From CAZITB01 sp964542055 (GTDB lineage: Bacteria > Planctomycetota > Phycisphaerae > Sedimentisphaerales > CAMDDF01): a stretch of DNA of 53,874 nt. Both the position numbers and the translations under genes were made by a program. The stretch lies in assembly GCA_964542055.1 (NCBI GenBank), contig CAZITB010000002.1:1-53874 (forward strand), given 5' to 3'. The notes under the pieces were generated by a model. That model was not told the DNA's origin and did not search any database. It worked only from the letters and a program-made list of their open reading frames with translations. Below, piece by piece: positions 42,287 to 51,565 of the stretch; the stretch's first letter is position 1; each line of letters opens with the position of its first letter.

Positions 42287-43063
42287 TTACCTTATTAGTT
42301 GATTTGTTTGCTGGAGCATATCATCACCTGCTTTAATAGCCCTGCTGTTTATTTCGTATGCTCGCTGGGCAGTTATCAGATTCACAAGCTCGGTTACCAT
42401 CTGCACATTTGATTTTTCCAGGTAACCATTCATAACCTCTCCAAAACCTTCATCGCCCGGCGTACCGACAATTTCAGAACCGCTTGCATCCGTCTCTGCA
42501 AAAAGATTGCCGCCCACCGCTTCAAGCCCGCCAGGATTAGGAAAGCTCGCCAACTGTATCTGCCCCGCATTAGTAGTAGTTTCACCTATCCTGGTCGTCA
42601 CTGTACCATCCGGGCCGATACTAACCTCCGCACCCTGCTGAATATTGATACCATCAGCAAGATAGTAACCTGATGCATTCACCAAATCACCATTGGCATT
42701 CCGATGAAACCCTCCATCCCTCGTATAAAAAGTATTACCGTCTCTAATCACGCGAAAAAAACCATTACCGGAAATAGCAACATCAAGCGCCCCATCAGTC
42801 GATTCAAGCTCTCCATTCCTGAAAGACCTCGTCGTAGATATCGGCCGTACTCCCCCGCCAATCTCAAGACCGCTCGGAGCCTTGGTTCCGTTACCCATCT
42901 CCCTGCCCGCATGCTGCATCTTCAAATACAACAGGTCCTGAAAATTTATCTGCATACGTTTATAACCGGTTGTATTTACATTCGCCAGATTATGCGCTAT
43001 TGTATCAACCATCTTCTGTTGAGCTGACATTCCTGTTGCCGCTGTCGAAAAAGCTCTTAACAT
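42287..43063 (-). CDS. flgG: Flagellar distal rod protein FlgG
   Basis: The 258-residue protein matches FlgG throughout: MLRAFSTAATGMSAQQKMVDTIAHNLANVNTTGYKR, the DVAISGNGFFRV segment and the C-terminal GYLEKSNVQMVTELVNLITAQRAYEINSRAIKAGDDMLQQTNQLI. GGAGAA precedes the ATG. The family length is normal. Confidence 0.97.
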   Translation of the reverse strand: MLRAFSTAATGMSAQQKMVDTIAHNLANVNTTGYKRMQINFQDLLYLKMQHAGREMGNGTKAPSGLEIGGGVRPISTTRSFRNGELESTDGALDVAISGNGFFRVIRDGNTFYTRDGGFHRNANGDLVNASGYYLADGINIQQGAEVSIGPDGTVTTRIGETTTNAGQIQLASFPNPGGLEAVGGNLFAETDASGSEIVGTPGDEGFGEVMNGYLEKSNVQMVTELVNLITAQRAYEINSRAIKAGDDMLQQTNQLIR

Positions 43064-43097
43064 GTATTTTCTCCTAAATCAGGTCATGACTTTCGTT

Positions 43098-43841
43098 TTA
43101 AGCTGTTGCAACCTGTAAAATCGCCTCATTATTTTTACTTTGATTTGACAACAGTTTCATATTCGCTTCATAAGTTCTCATAACGCGCATCAGATCAACA
43201 AGCTCTTCAGTAATATTCACATTGGAAGTTTCCAGGTAACCCTGTTGAACCGCGGCATCCTGAGCCAGTTGCGGTTTTATATTTTCAGGTATTCTATAAC
43301 GGCAACCGCCCTTTGGAATTAAAAGATCTTCATCTTCTCCAAATTCAACTATTTTCAATTTACCAAAAATCTGATCATGATACTTAACACTACCATCCGA
43401 ACCAACATTTATCTCATTAACAGGTATGTTGGGCGGAATAATAACAGGCCCATCGATACCTGCTACCAGGTTACCATCAGAATCAACCATTTGACCGTTT
43501 TCATTCGTAAAAAAAACTCCGTTTCTTGTATACAAAGGACCATTTTCAGTCTCAACAGTAAACCAGCCTTTCCCTGAAATACTCAAATCCAGATTTCTGT
43601 CTGTTTTAACCAAAATTCCCTGTTTAAGATCATATACGCTTTTAGCTTTAACATTTGCGGTCAGTTCACGCGGACTCTCTGTTGAACCTGCAGCTTTTTG
43701 AAGATCACTTAATTCCTGAGAAAACATATTAACCGTTCTCTTAAAACCCGTCGTACTGGAATTTGCGATATTATTAGTAATCGCACGGAATTCTTTCATT
43801 AAGGATGTCAAACTTGATGACACCTGTCCTACTGGTTCCAT
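43098..43841 (-). CDS. flgF: Flagellar proximal rod protein FlgF
   Basis: The 247-residue protein begins with a rod-type helix (LMKEFRAITNNIANSSTTGFKRTVNMF) and ends GYLETSNVNITEELVDLMRVMRTYEANMKLLSNQSKNNEAILQVA. It is more divergent than the next gene, flgG, and by order is flgF. A second flgG-like paralogue is the only alternative. Confidence 0.88.
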   Translation of the reverse strand: MEPVGQVSSSLTSLMKEFRAITNNIANSSTTGFKRTVNMFSQELSDLQKAAGSTESPRELTANVKAKSVYDLKQGILVKTDRNLDLSISGKGWFTVETENGPLYTRNGVFFTNENGQMVDSDGNLVAGIDGPVIIPPNIPVNEINVGSDGSVKYHDQIFGKLKIVEFGEDEDLLIPKGGCRYRIPENIKPQLAQDAAVQQGYLETSNVNITEELVDLMRVMRTYEANMKLLSNQSKNNEAILQVATA

Positions 43842-43854
43842 TTATCGATCTCCT

Positions 43855-45018
43855 TTAAACACTTTTTGCTGACATTTCCATCAGTTCACGATACTGCAGC
43901 TGAGATTCTGTCGCCAGCCTGTTTGTCTCTCTAACCAATTCATCAGTCGTTCGCTCATCAACTGTTACCAGCTCCAAAGCCGTTACATAACCTTCCTCGA
44001 TCTTATGAACATGCCTCACTTCCGCTACATCCTGTATCAACCTTCCCGGCTTTATCTCGAACATAACAAGAACTCTGTCATTGAACTTATAATTTTCATG
44101 GCTTATCGTCTTGAGCCCAGGCCCGCTGATTTCTACAACTCTCGCAGGATTAAATTCCGGAAGCTGCTTTTCCGGCATACCTACAAAATCTTTGCTGTAA
44201 TCAAATCTCGCCATCCATATATGCCTTCTGATCGCAACTCTTTTAAAACGTCTGCGGTTTATAAACTTAACATGACTGCTATGACCGAAAACCAGTTTAT
44301 TGTCCTCAACACCTATCAAATAACAATTGAATTCCCACACAGAAGCACCCAAATGATAAAACATTCGCCATTTCTGACCAGCCTCAACTTTCAATGATGC
44401 ATCCGGTTTCAACCAAAGCTCATATTCATTATTATCTAAGATCTCCGCATCTATCCGCAAACTGTCATTCTCACAATCAACCATTGTAACTGTCTTACCA
44501 ACCGACATATGCCTGCTGGTTATCTTGCGGCTGATATTACTATGAAAAGACACTTTCGGGATACTTTTACTAAAGCCTAATATCTCACCGAGAGAATGAA
44601 TTTTTTTATTTTCCTTTTTTCTCTCATCCAATGACAGACCACGCTTCAAGCAATCATTCAAAAGCCGTGAACTGCCGATATTGAATATCTCGCTCGACAA
44701 ATACAATTGTTCCTTGTTCACTATCCCTGCATATTCGGCAATCTTCCACGCCAAATCCCTTTGATGATTATCAAGTCCTAACCTGTTTGCATTAGAATCA
44801 AATAATGACCTCGAAACCTTCTGCTGCGATATCCTTGCATTTCGCCTTATAAAATACAAAGCGATCAGCAGGAAAAGAACCGCTGTCAAGCCAAGCAGCA
44901 AAAACCATCGGTCACGCATCCAGTCCAGACCTACCGGCAGATTACGGAAAACCGAAACTCTTTCCGGCACCGTCAAAAGCTTTTCAGCTGCCAATAATAT
45001 TTGATTCAATCCCGGCAT
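43855..45018 (-). CDS. Membrane-anchored PilZ-domain (YcgR-like) protein
   Basis: The 387 residues have one membrane helix at about 37-57, a linker, a YcgR-N-like beta domain (about 195-250; LWLKPDASLKVEAGQKWRMFYHLGASVWEF) and a C-terminal PilZ domain. The c-di-GMP motifs are RRFKR (RxxxR, 256-260) and EISGPGL (296-302, where the usual first residue D/N is E). YcgR-type proteins slow the flagellar motor when c-di-GMP is high; this one is anchored in the membrane by an extra helix. It lies between flgE and flgF in the hook-rod operon. Confidence 0.75.
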   Translation of the reverse strand: MPGLNQILLAAEKLLTVPERVSVFRNLPVGLDWMRDRWFLLLGLTAVLFLLIALYFIRRNARISQQKVSRSLFDSNANRLGLDNHQRDLAWKIAEYAGIVNKEQLYLSSEIFNIGSSRLLNDCLKRGLSLDERKKENKKIHSLGEILGFSKSIPKVSFHSNISRKITSRHMSVGKTVTMVDCENDSLRIDAEILDNNEYELWLKPDASLKVEAGQKWRMFYHLGASVWEFNCYLIGVEDNKLVFGHSSHVKFINRRRFKRVAIRRHIWMARFDYSKDFVGMPEKQLPEFNPARVVEISGPGLKTISHENYKFNDRVLVMFEIKPGRLIQDVAEVRHVHKIEEGYVTALELVTVDERTTDELVRETNRLATESQLQYRELMEMSAKSV

Positions 45019-45022
45019 AAAA

Positions 45023-46729
45023 TTATCTGATTAAATTCGTTAGTTCCTGTAAAACTTCATTTGCAATTTTTATTGTCCTTGCATTCGCCTGAAAACCATT
45101 CTGAGCCTGCATCAGCGACACAAACTCATTAGCCGAATTAACGTTCGATTTTTCCAGCTTTTGGCCCTGGATACTGCCCGCTCCGCCATTCAAAGCCATT
45201 GTCTGAACTGCTTCACCGGAGTTTTCAGTAGAAATATAGTAACCGTCTCCTACCGCTTCCAAACCTTCAGGATTTCCAAAAATTGCTAACTGAATCGCCG
45301 CTACATCTTTCTTCTCACCATTACTGAATGTACCAACCAGTTTACCTTCGTTATTAACGCTCAGCCCGCTCAATGTTCCAAGACCATATCCATCCTGGTC
45401 TTTAGCTCCCGCTGTTGAATTTTCACCAGTATCCGATTGAGTCAAACCGTTTAACTCATTATCTGTTCCGATTTCAAAATTGATCTGTTGAGCCGTTGCA
45501 GGAAAAGATTGGAATCTAAGGTCGATACTCTTGGTTTCAGATGAATCCTGCAATCCCGCAAGCGATCCATCCTCGTTAAACTGAACACCTTCGATTCTTC
45601 TGTCATAAGAAGCATAATCTTCTATTTCACCCGATACAGACATAATCACAATATCCCAGGTATTTGGCGTATCTGTCTTTGCAAATGTACCTCTCATTAC
45701 ATGCTGACCGCCAAGCTGATCAAAAACATTGATTGAAAAATTCTGACTGTCTTCACCCCCTGCCGTTACAAGATTGAAATACGACGGAAAACTCAAACTC
45801 TCACCACCCGAACTTGCTGTTTCATACGTTACAGAACTCACTGCCGTCCGGCTGTAACCCGCTTCGCTATCCTTGATTTGAATCTTTCCCTGATCCATCG
45901 TCGCAGTTACACTACCGCCAAAAGCTGCCTCGATGCCGTTTAAAATATCACTGATCCTACTGGACCCATCAATTGTAAATGTGTGATCCACCGCCGTAGT
46001 ACCATCGGCCATCGTACCTTGAACCCGGATCGTTCCGCTCTCACCAACTCCGAATCCACCAGGATCACCGCCTGTTCCAGCCGTAAATTGAGCAAGATTA
46101 GTTACAAGATCGGTAACAGACGCAAACCCGGTCCCCGTAGAAGTAGTAAAAGCGCTGGAGCTTAAAATTGTATTACTAACCGGCGTTCCGGATGTAGCCT
46201 TCAAATTACCGACAAGCTTAACTGTAGATGTAGGATTCGCAGGCAGCGCAACATCATAAGGAATATGAATCGAATTATCACCTGCACTCTGAAAACCCGC
46301 CGACTCACCAACTGTTCCATACCTTTGAACCCTGTTACCATTGGAATCGACCAGAACATTCCCTTCATCAACGGTAAACGACCCAATACGCGTATAAAGG
46401 TTTTGGCTGCCGTCACTGGTAACAAAATAACCTTCACCGCTGATTGCCAGATCCAGCTCTTTACCGGTGGACTCAAAAGAACCCTGGCTCAGATTACGGG
46501 ATATATTTGCAACACCTACACCGCCGCCAAGCTGCTGGGGATTAACACCACCTATTGACCCTGTCGGACCCGATGCCCTTTGAATGGTCTCACCTAAAAG
46601 CTCCGAAAAAGTTATTCTGCCTGCCTTATAGCCTGCCGTATTGATATTAGAAAGGTTATTACCGGCAACATCGAGCATCATCTGATGGGCTTTCAATCCT
46701 GTTACCGCAGCACTAAGTGCATCTGCCAT
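45023..46729 (-). CDS. flgE: Flagellar hook protein FlgE
   Basis: The 568-residue hook subunit has the N-terminal signature ADALSAAVTGLKAHQMMLDVAGNNLSNINTAGYKAGRITFSELL and the C-terminal QGQKLEKSNVNSANEFVSLMQAQNGFQANARTIKIANEVLQELTNLI. The middle D1-D2 region (about 130-440) is enlarged compared with the enteric hook (402). AGGAGA precedes the ATG. It follows flgD by 35 bases. Confidence 0.97.
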   Translation of the reverse strand: MADALSAAVTGLKAHQMMLDVAGNNLSNINTAGYKAGRITFSELLGETIQRASGPTGSIGGVNPQQLGGGVGVANISRNLSQGSFESTGKELDLAISGEGYFVTSDGSQNLYTRIGSFTVDEGNVLVDSNGNRVQRYGTVGESAGFQSAGDNSIHIPYDVALPANPTSTVKLVGNLKATSGTPVSNTILSSSAFTTSTGTGFASVTDLVTNLAQFTAGTGGDPGGFGVGESGTIRVQGTMADGTTAVDHTFTIDGSSRISDILNGIEAAFGGSVTATMDQGKIQIKDSEAGYSRTAVSSVTYETASSGGESLSFPSYFNLVTAGGEDSQNFSINVFDQLGGQHVMRGTFAKTDTPNTWDIVIMSVSGEIEDYASYDRRIEGVQFNEDGSLAGLQDSSETKSIDLRFQSFPATAQQINFEIGTDNELNGLTQSDTGENSTAGAKDQDGYGLGTLSGLSVNNEGKLVGTFSNGEKKDVAAIQLAIFGNPEGLEAVGDGYYISTENSGEAVQTMALNGGAGSIQGQKLEKSNVNSANEFVSLMQAQNGFQANARTIKIANEVLQELTNLIR

Positions 46730-46764
46730 GATATATCTCCTATACTATTAGTTATTCAACTGTT

Positions 46765-47208
46765 TTATTGATCGCCTGTCGAATTCTCCTGATTATCCGA
46801 CAAATTTCCACTCGATCCTTCGGGAAATATTGCATTCTGTTCAGAAACCGCTGCCACTTCATCCAAATCAATTATATAATCACCTGCAACCAGCTTAATT
46901 CCATCCGAACCTTCGTTCACAACTTTGCTTACATTAGCTTCTACATACGTCTCGCGTTTGTAGTCATAAAATGAAACATTTTTACCAAGTAGCGATTGAG
47001 CATAAGAATTCTGGCTGTTTTGCAAAACCATTCCAAAATTCGAATTCATACTCTCAAGCTGATCCAACTGCGACAAAGATGTAAGCTGAGCTGTCATTTG
47101 GCTGTTATCCATCGGCTCAAGCGGATTCTGGTTCTTAAGCTGAGCCATCAGCAGCTGCATATAATCCATTTTCAAACTAGTAGCATTAGTTACACCGTCT
47201 ATTGCCAT
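46765..47208 (-). CDS. flgD: Flagellar hook cap / scaffolding protein FlgD (short form)
   Basis: The 147-residue protein has the conserved N-terminus (MDYMQLLMAQLKNQNPLEPMDNSQMTAQLTSLSQLDQLESMN) and a small beta part (SLLGKNVSFYDYKRETYVEANVSKVVNEGSDGIKLVAGD). It lacks the FnIII/tudor domains of longer FlgD proteins, a form seen in several phyla. It is the first gene of the hook/rod operon and follows the sigma-54 promoter at 47267-47282. Confidence 0.9.
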   Translation of the reverse strand: MAIDGVTNATSLKMDYMQLLMAQLKNQNPLEPMDNSQMTAQLTSLSQLDQLESMNSNFGMVLQNSQNSYAQSLLGKNVSFYDYKRETYVEANVSKVVNEGSDGIKLVAGDYIIDLDEVAAVSEQNAIFPEGSSGNLSDNQENSTGDQ

Positions 47209-47266
47209 AAATTTTCACCTGCAATCAAACATCATTTCAAATTACATATTTATCCGCAATTATATA

Positions 47267-47282
47267 AGCAATTTTTATGCCA
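47267..47282 (-). promoter_or_regulatory. Sigma-54 promoter of the flgD hook/rod operon
   Basis: On the minus strand TGGCATAAAAATTGCT has GG and GC separated by ten bases. The expected start near 47255 leaves a leader of about 47 bases before flgD. Half-sites TTGTAT lie upstream at 47334-47339 and 47381-47386. Confidence 0.8.
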
Positions 47283-47555
47283 ACATAACCACCTGCCAAA
47301 CACAAAACACATAAACCCATATTTCACAATCATTTGTATCAAACCGAAAAAACTAAACCAACTTAACAACTACCGCGATTTTGTATGATTTTTTTACTCT
47401 CAACCAATAAAAAACAAACCGGAAAAAAACTTTTTAAGAGAAAAAGTTAATTTAAAGATAGAATTCCTAAAGACACGTCCTATAATAGCCGATTAATAAT
47501 GTACACAAGGATGTGTGATTATCGGAACTTGAAAAATGATTCATCAAGGAAGATT

Positions 47556-48938
47556 ATGACTTTAGAAAAGATCGTTATCATCGGCACCAGGAATGATCTA
47601 CACAAAAACATTCAGCCATTAACAAAACAACTTTTTTCTGCTGACGATTTCCAGGAGGCCGATTCGGTAATAGACAGAGCACAACCAAATCTGATCATAT
47701 TAGACAACTCTATCCAAAGATCACACATTCAAACTTTTTTAAAATCATCTAAACAAGACATCCCTAAAATTATACTATCAACCCAACCTGAAAATTTCTC
47801 AGAATTTGAAAAAGCCGGCCAGTGCAATTGCCTCTGCCCTGATACTCAAATCGACCAGCTGAAAAATATTATCAGCGATTTATTTAACCAGCCGGCAAAA
47901 ACAAATAATCAAGATCATTTATCAGAATTCTTCCTGGAAAATTTACCACCAGAAATCGAAATGGCAGGAAAAAGCCCCGCCGCAAGACGCACAATCAAAT
48001 TGATCGAAATTATCGCCCACAGCCAGTGCAATCCCGTTCTGATCGTCGGCGAAACCGGAACCGGCAAAGAACTCGCAGCAAAAGCGATCCATACAATCAG
48101 ACACGGATCAAGCAAAAATTTCGTTGCAATCAACTGCGCCGCCCTAACTGCCAACCTGCTCGAATCAGAACTCTTCGGCCATGAAAAAGGCTCATTCACC
48201 GGGGCAGAAAAAGAAAAAACAGGCTTGATCGAAATAGCAGAAAACGGCACCATTTTCCTCGATGAAATTAGCGAAATGCCCCTCGAACTCCAGGCGAAAC
48301 TGCTAAGGGTTATACAGGAAAAAACCTTCCGTAAAGTAGGCGGAATAAAAGACTTAAAAACAAACGCGACAATAATAGCTTCCAGCAATTTAAATCTGGC
48401 AGAAGAAGCGAAAAATAAAAAATTCAGAATCGACCTATACTACAGACTTTCCGTTTGTCCGGTCACTCTATCACCATTGAAATCGCCCCAGCGACAGGAG
48501 GACATACTCACACTGGCACAATATTTTTTAAACATCTCAGACATCTGCCCCGAAAAGACTGGCAAAATCAAAGGTTTTACAAAGCTGGCCGAAAAAGCAC
48601 TGACCCAGCACGACTGGCCTGGCAATGTCAGAGAACTTAAAAACGTTATAGACCGTGCTATCCTACTCGAAACTACCGACAAAATCGGACTTTCAAACCT
48701 GATGCTCTACCCGGAAAACATTTTCGAAGGCGATGAACAATCTGCCGTATCCTCATTAACCGATTTCAGCCTCGAAAAAGCAGAAAAAGAACTCATCTCA
48801 AGAGCATTAAAGGAAACAAACTGGCAAAAAACGCAGGCCGCAAGCCTCCTGGGAATTACCAGGGCCACTCTATACGCCAAAGTCAAGCAATACAACATCT
48901 CACAAGCTGCCAACCCACAAACTGCTGCATCTGTGTAG
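47556..48938 (+). CDS. Sigma-54-dependent transcriptional activator with receiver-like N-terminus
   Basis: The 460-residue protein has a receiver-like domain (1-110), an AAA+ domain (about 135-375) and a Fis-type helix-turn-helix (about 424-446). The AAA+ part has Walker A GETGTGKE (165-172), the sigma-54 contact loop GSFTGA (212-217; usually GAFTGA) and Walker B GTIFLDEI (231-238). In the receiver, D50 (LIILDNS) fits the phosphorylation site, but the paired acidic residues of strand 1 are missing (IVIIGTRND), so it may not be phosphorylated, as in FleQ. The ATG at 47556 was chosen, with AAGGA five bases upstream; an earlier start at 47499 lacks this. It is divergent from flgD and is the likely activator of the three flagellar sigma-54 promoters. 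Confidence 0.9.
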   Translation: MTLEKIVIIGTRNDLHKNIQPLTKQLFSADDFQEADSVIDRAQPNLIILDNSIQRSHIQTFLKSSKQDIPKIILSTQPENFSEFEKAGQCNCLCPDTQIDQLKNIISDLFNQPAKTNNQDHLSEFFLENLPPEIEMAGKSPAARRTIKLIEIIAHSQCNPVLIVGETGTGKELAAKAIHTIRHGSSKNFVAINCAALTANLLESELFGHEKGSFTGAEKEKTGLIEIAENGTIFLDEISEMPLELQAKLLRVIQEKTFRKVGGIKDLKTNATIIASSNLNLAEEAKNKKFRIDLYYRLSVCPVTLSPLKSPQRQEDILTLAQYFLNISDICPEKTGKIKGFTKLAEKALTQHDWPGNVRELKNVIDRAILLETTDKIGLSNLMLYPENIFEGDEQSAVSSLTDFSLEKAEKELISRALKETNWQKTQAASLLGITRATLYAKVKQYNISQAANPQTAASV

Positions 48939-48973
48939 TTACCTTGGACTTTGCTCAAAACTTTCGAAATCCC

Positions 48974-49002
48974 TTGACTTTTTTCCGATTTTAGCTTTTA
49001 AT
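48974..49002 (+). promoter_or_regulatory. Sigma-70-type promoter for the hom operon
   Basis: TTGACT is followed after 17 bases by TTTAAT. The predicted start near 49009 leaves about 27 bases to the hom ATG, including AAAAGG. Confidence 0.6.
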
Positions 49003-49035
49003 TTCGGTGCTTAAATGTTTTTCAAAAGGTCTAAT

Positions 49036-50358
49036 ATGTCTAAAAAAATAAAAATCGGTCTGGTCGGATTCGGTGTAGTAGGCACCGGAGTCGCCAGAAT
49101 TCTCCTCGAGCAAAATAAACAGATAAAACACAAAACAGGGCTGGAACTCGAGCTAACGTGCATAGTTGATAAGGATACAACATCAAAAAGACCCCTTGAC
49201 CTGCCCCAGGGTCTCCTCACGGACGATTTGGACAGACTTCTAAACGACGATACCATCGATATTGCCGTAGAACTCATCGGCGGCACTACCTTCGCCCTCG
49301 ATCTCCATAAAAAACTGCTCAATTCCGGCAAACACGTAGTAACCGCAAACAAAGCCCTGCTAGCAGAATACGGTAACGAGCTATACCGAACCGCCAAACA
49401 AAACAAAAAATGCATCGCTTTCGAAGCAAGCTGCGCAGGCGGTATACCGATCATTTCCGCTATACGCTGCGGACTTTCAGCCAATAATATAAACGCAATT
49501 TACGGAATCGTAAACGGCACATGCAACTTCATACTCTCAAACATGACCGACAACGGCCTGGACTTCAATACAGCACTAAAGCAAGCCCAGCAAAAAGGAT
49601 TCGCAGAAGCAGACCCAACACTCGACATAAACGGCCACGACAGCGCACACAAGCTGGTAATAATGTCTTCCTTCGCTTTCGGCTATGAATTCAAAATGTC
49701 CGACCTCTATATAGAAGGCATTGAAAACATCTCCATCGAAGACATTCGTTATGCTCAGGAATTAGGCTACACCCTCAAACTACTCGCGATCGGAAGAAAA
49801 GAAGCCCAAGAAAAAATCTCACTCAGAGTCCATCCATCTCTGCTCCACAGCGATGACGCCCTCGCAAGAGTTGAAGGATCATTCAATGCCGTAAGCATAT
49901 TCGGCGATTCAGTCGGCCAGACAATGTTCTACGGAAGAGGAGCAGGAATGATGCCAACTGCAAGCGCCGTAGTTTCCGACATAATCGAAGTGGCACTTGG
50001 AAACTCTCTGACCATCTTCAACAGCCTCAAACTCGCCTCCCGCGATAAAGTTGAATCGATGATCAAAAACCTAAGCGATATCAAAAAAAGATTCTATATC
50101 AGACTCATGGCAAAGGACGAACCGGGCGTTTTCGCAAAATACAGTAAAATTTTGGCAAACCATGACATAAGCATTTCAGGCGCACTTCAGCACGAAGGAA
50201 CCGGCCCGGAAAACAGCGTACCCGTTGTAATAACAACTCACAAGACAAAGCAGAAAAACGTTGACAAAGCCCTTACAAAACTCGAAGAGGCTGATTTCAT
50301 AACTTCAAAACCGGTATGCATTAGAATTGTTGATATTCCAAAGGATAACCTAGATTGA
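49036..50358 (+). CDS. hom: Homoserine dehydrogenase
   Basis: This enzyme reduces aspartate semialdehyde to homoserine in the threonine/methionine pathway. The 440-residue protein has the NAD(P)-binding start KIGLVGFGVVGTGVAR, the substrate region VVTANKALLAEYG, VNGTCNFILSNM and GFAEADPTLDINGHDSAHK, and a C-terminal ACT domain (from about VRLMAKDEPGVFAKYSKI, read as YIRLMAKDEPGVFA) for feedback control. The ATG at 49036 has AAGG seven bases upstream and begins MSKKIKIG; an ATG seven codons earlier is less likely. The stop overlaps the start of the next gene. Confidence 0.96.
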   Translation: MSKKIKIGLVGFGVVGTGVARILLEQNKQIKHKTGLELELTCIVDKDTTSKRPLDLPQGLLTDDLDRLLNDDTIDIAVELIGGTTFALDLHKKLLNSGKHVVTANKALLAEYGNELYRTAKQNKKCIAFEASCAGGIPIISAIRCGLSANNINAIYGIVNGTCNFILSNMTDNGLDFNTALKQAQQKGFAEADPTLDINGHDSAHKLVIMSSFAFGYEFKMSDLYIEGIENISIEDIRYAQELGYTLKLLAIGRKEAQEKISLRVHPSLLHSDDALARVEGSFNAVSIFGDSVGQTMFYGRGAGMMPTASAVVSDIIEVALGNSLTIFNSLKLASRDKVESMIKNLSDIKKRFYIRLMAKDEPGVFAKYSKILANHDISISGALQHEGTGPENSVPVVITTHKTKQKNVDKALTKLEEADFITSKPVCIRIVDIPKDNLD

Positions 50359-51545
50359 AACCTAAATATGTAATAATAATACCAGACGGCGCTGCCGACG
50401 AACCCCAGGAAATTTACGGCGGCAAAACTGTAATTGAAGCTGCCCATACACCCAACATAGACTGGATATCAAAAAACGGCAAGCAAGGCATGGCCAAAAC
50501 AGTACCAAAAAACTTCACACCCGGAAGCGACGTCGCCATGATGTCCCTGCTCGGCTACGACCCCAACCAATACTATTCAGGCCGCGCTCCCATAGAAGCC
50601 GCCGCCATGGGCATACCCATGAAACAAGATGACTGGATATTCCGCTGCAATCTGGTAACATTTTCAGACAAAAACATGGCCGACCACTCAGCCGGACATA
50701 TCCCAACAAAAGAAGCAAACATTCTAATTAACGATTTCGCCCAAGCCATTGAAAACCCTGACATCAAATTCTACACCGGCGTAAGTTACCGCCATTTATG
50801 TTTGATGCATAACCAGAACTTTAAGGTAAAAACTCAACCGCCTCACGACATCATCGGCCAGCCGGTAGATAAAAACCTGCCAAAAGGCAAAGGCTCCGAG
50901 TTACTCGTCGATCTGATGGCACGTTCTCAGCAATTCTTCGCTCAGCACGAAATTAACAAGGTAAGAAAAGACCTCGGCGAAAACCCCGTCAGCTCAATTT
51001 GGCTATGGGGCCAGGGCCAGCAGGCATTCCTCGACAAATTCTCCAGAAAGTTCGGCTTAAAAGGTGCCGCGATTACCGCCGTTGACCTTGTAAGGGGCCT
51101 TGCAAAGCTCATCGGCTTCGACCTCATAGATGTCCCCGGCGCCACAGGATACGTTGATACAAATTACACCGGAAAAGCTTCAGCAGCAATAAAAGCTCTC
51201 CAAGACAACGACATCATCCTCGTCCATGTCGAAGCACCCGACGAAGCTGGCCACGCCGGCAGTGCGGACATAAAAAAGCTCGCGGTAGAAAACATAGATA
51301 AATTTATTGTAGGTCCCGTTCTTGAACACTTGAAAACATATCCCTCATGGCGTATACTAGTCATGCCTGACCACCCTACACCCGTCCGAACACAGGCACA
51401 TTCGGGCGATCCGGTACCATTCGCGATGGCCGGCACAAAGGTAGATGGCGTACTTAAAGAGTCTTTTTCTGAACCAAATGCTCAAAAAACTGCATTATAC
51501 ATTGAAAACGGCTCTGAACTTATGGAATATTTTCTAAAAATCTGA
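50355..51545 (+). CDS. iPGM-family enzyme, probable alternative homoserine kinase (annotated as cofactor-independent phosphoglycerate mutase)
   Basis: The 396 residues belong to the alkaline-phosphatase superfamily ApgM branch: YVIIIPDGAADEP and the metal site HVEAPDEAGHAG, followed by VMPDHPTPVRTQAHSGDPVPFAMAG. The subgroup is proposed to phosphorylate homoserine where classical ThrB is missing. The gene lies between hom and lysC, overlapping hom (start TTG inside ATTGA, AAGGA upstream), and is followed by lysC after 20 bases, which supports a homoserine kinase role over glycolysis. This is a family-plus-context inference; the sequence alone does not exclude phosphoglycerate mutase activity. 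Confidence 0.88.
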   Translation: MKPKYVIIIPDGAADEPQEIYGGKTVIEAAHTPNIDWISKNGKQGMAKTVPKNFTPGSDVAMMSLLGYDPNQYYSGRAPIEAAAMGIPMKQDDWIFRCNLVTFSDKNMADHSAGHIPTKEANILINDFAQAIENPDIKFYTGVSYRHLCLMHNQNFKVKTQPPHDIIGQPVDKNLPKGKGSELLVDLMARSQQFFAQHEINKVRKDLGENPVSSIWLWGQGQQAFLDKFSRKFGLKGAAITAVDLVRGLAKLIGFDLIDVPGATGYVDTNYTGKASAAIKALQDNDIILVHVEAPDEAGHAGSADIKKLAVENIDKFIVGPVLEHLKTYPSWRILVMPDHPTPVRTQAHSGDPVPFAMAGTKVDGVLKESFSEPNAQKTALYIENGSELMEYFLKI

Positions 51546-51565
51546 ACTAAACAAGAAAGCGACTT

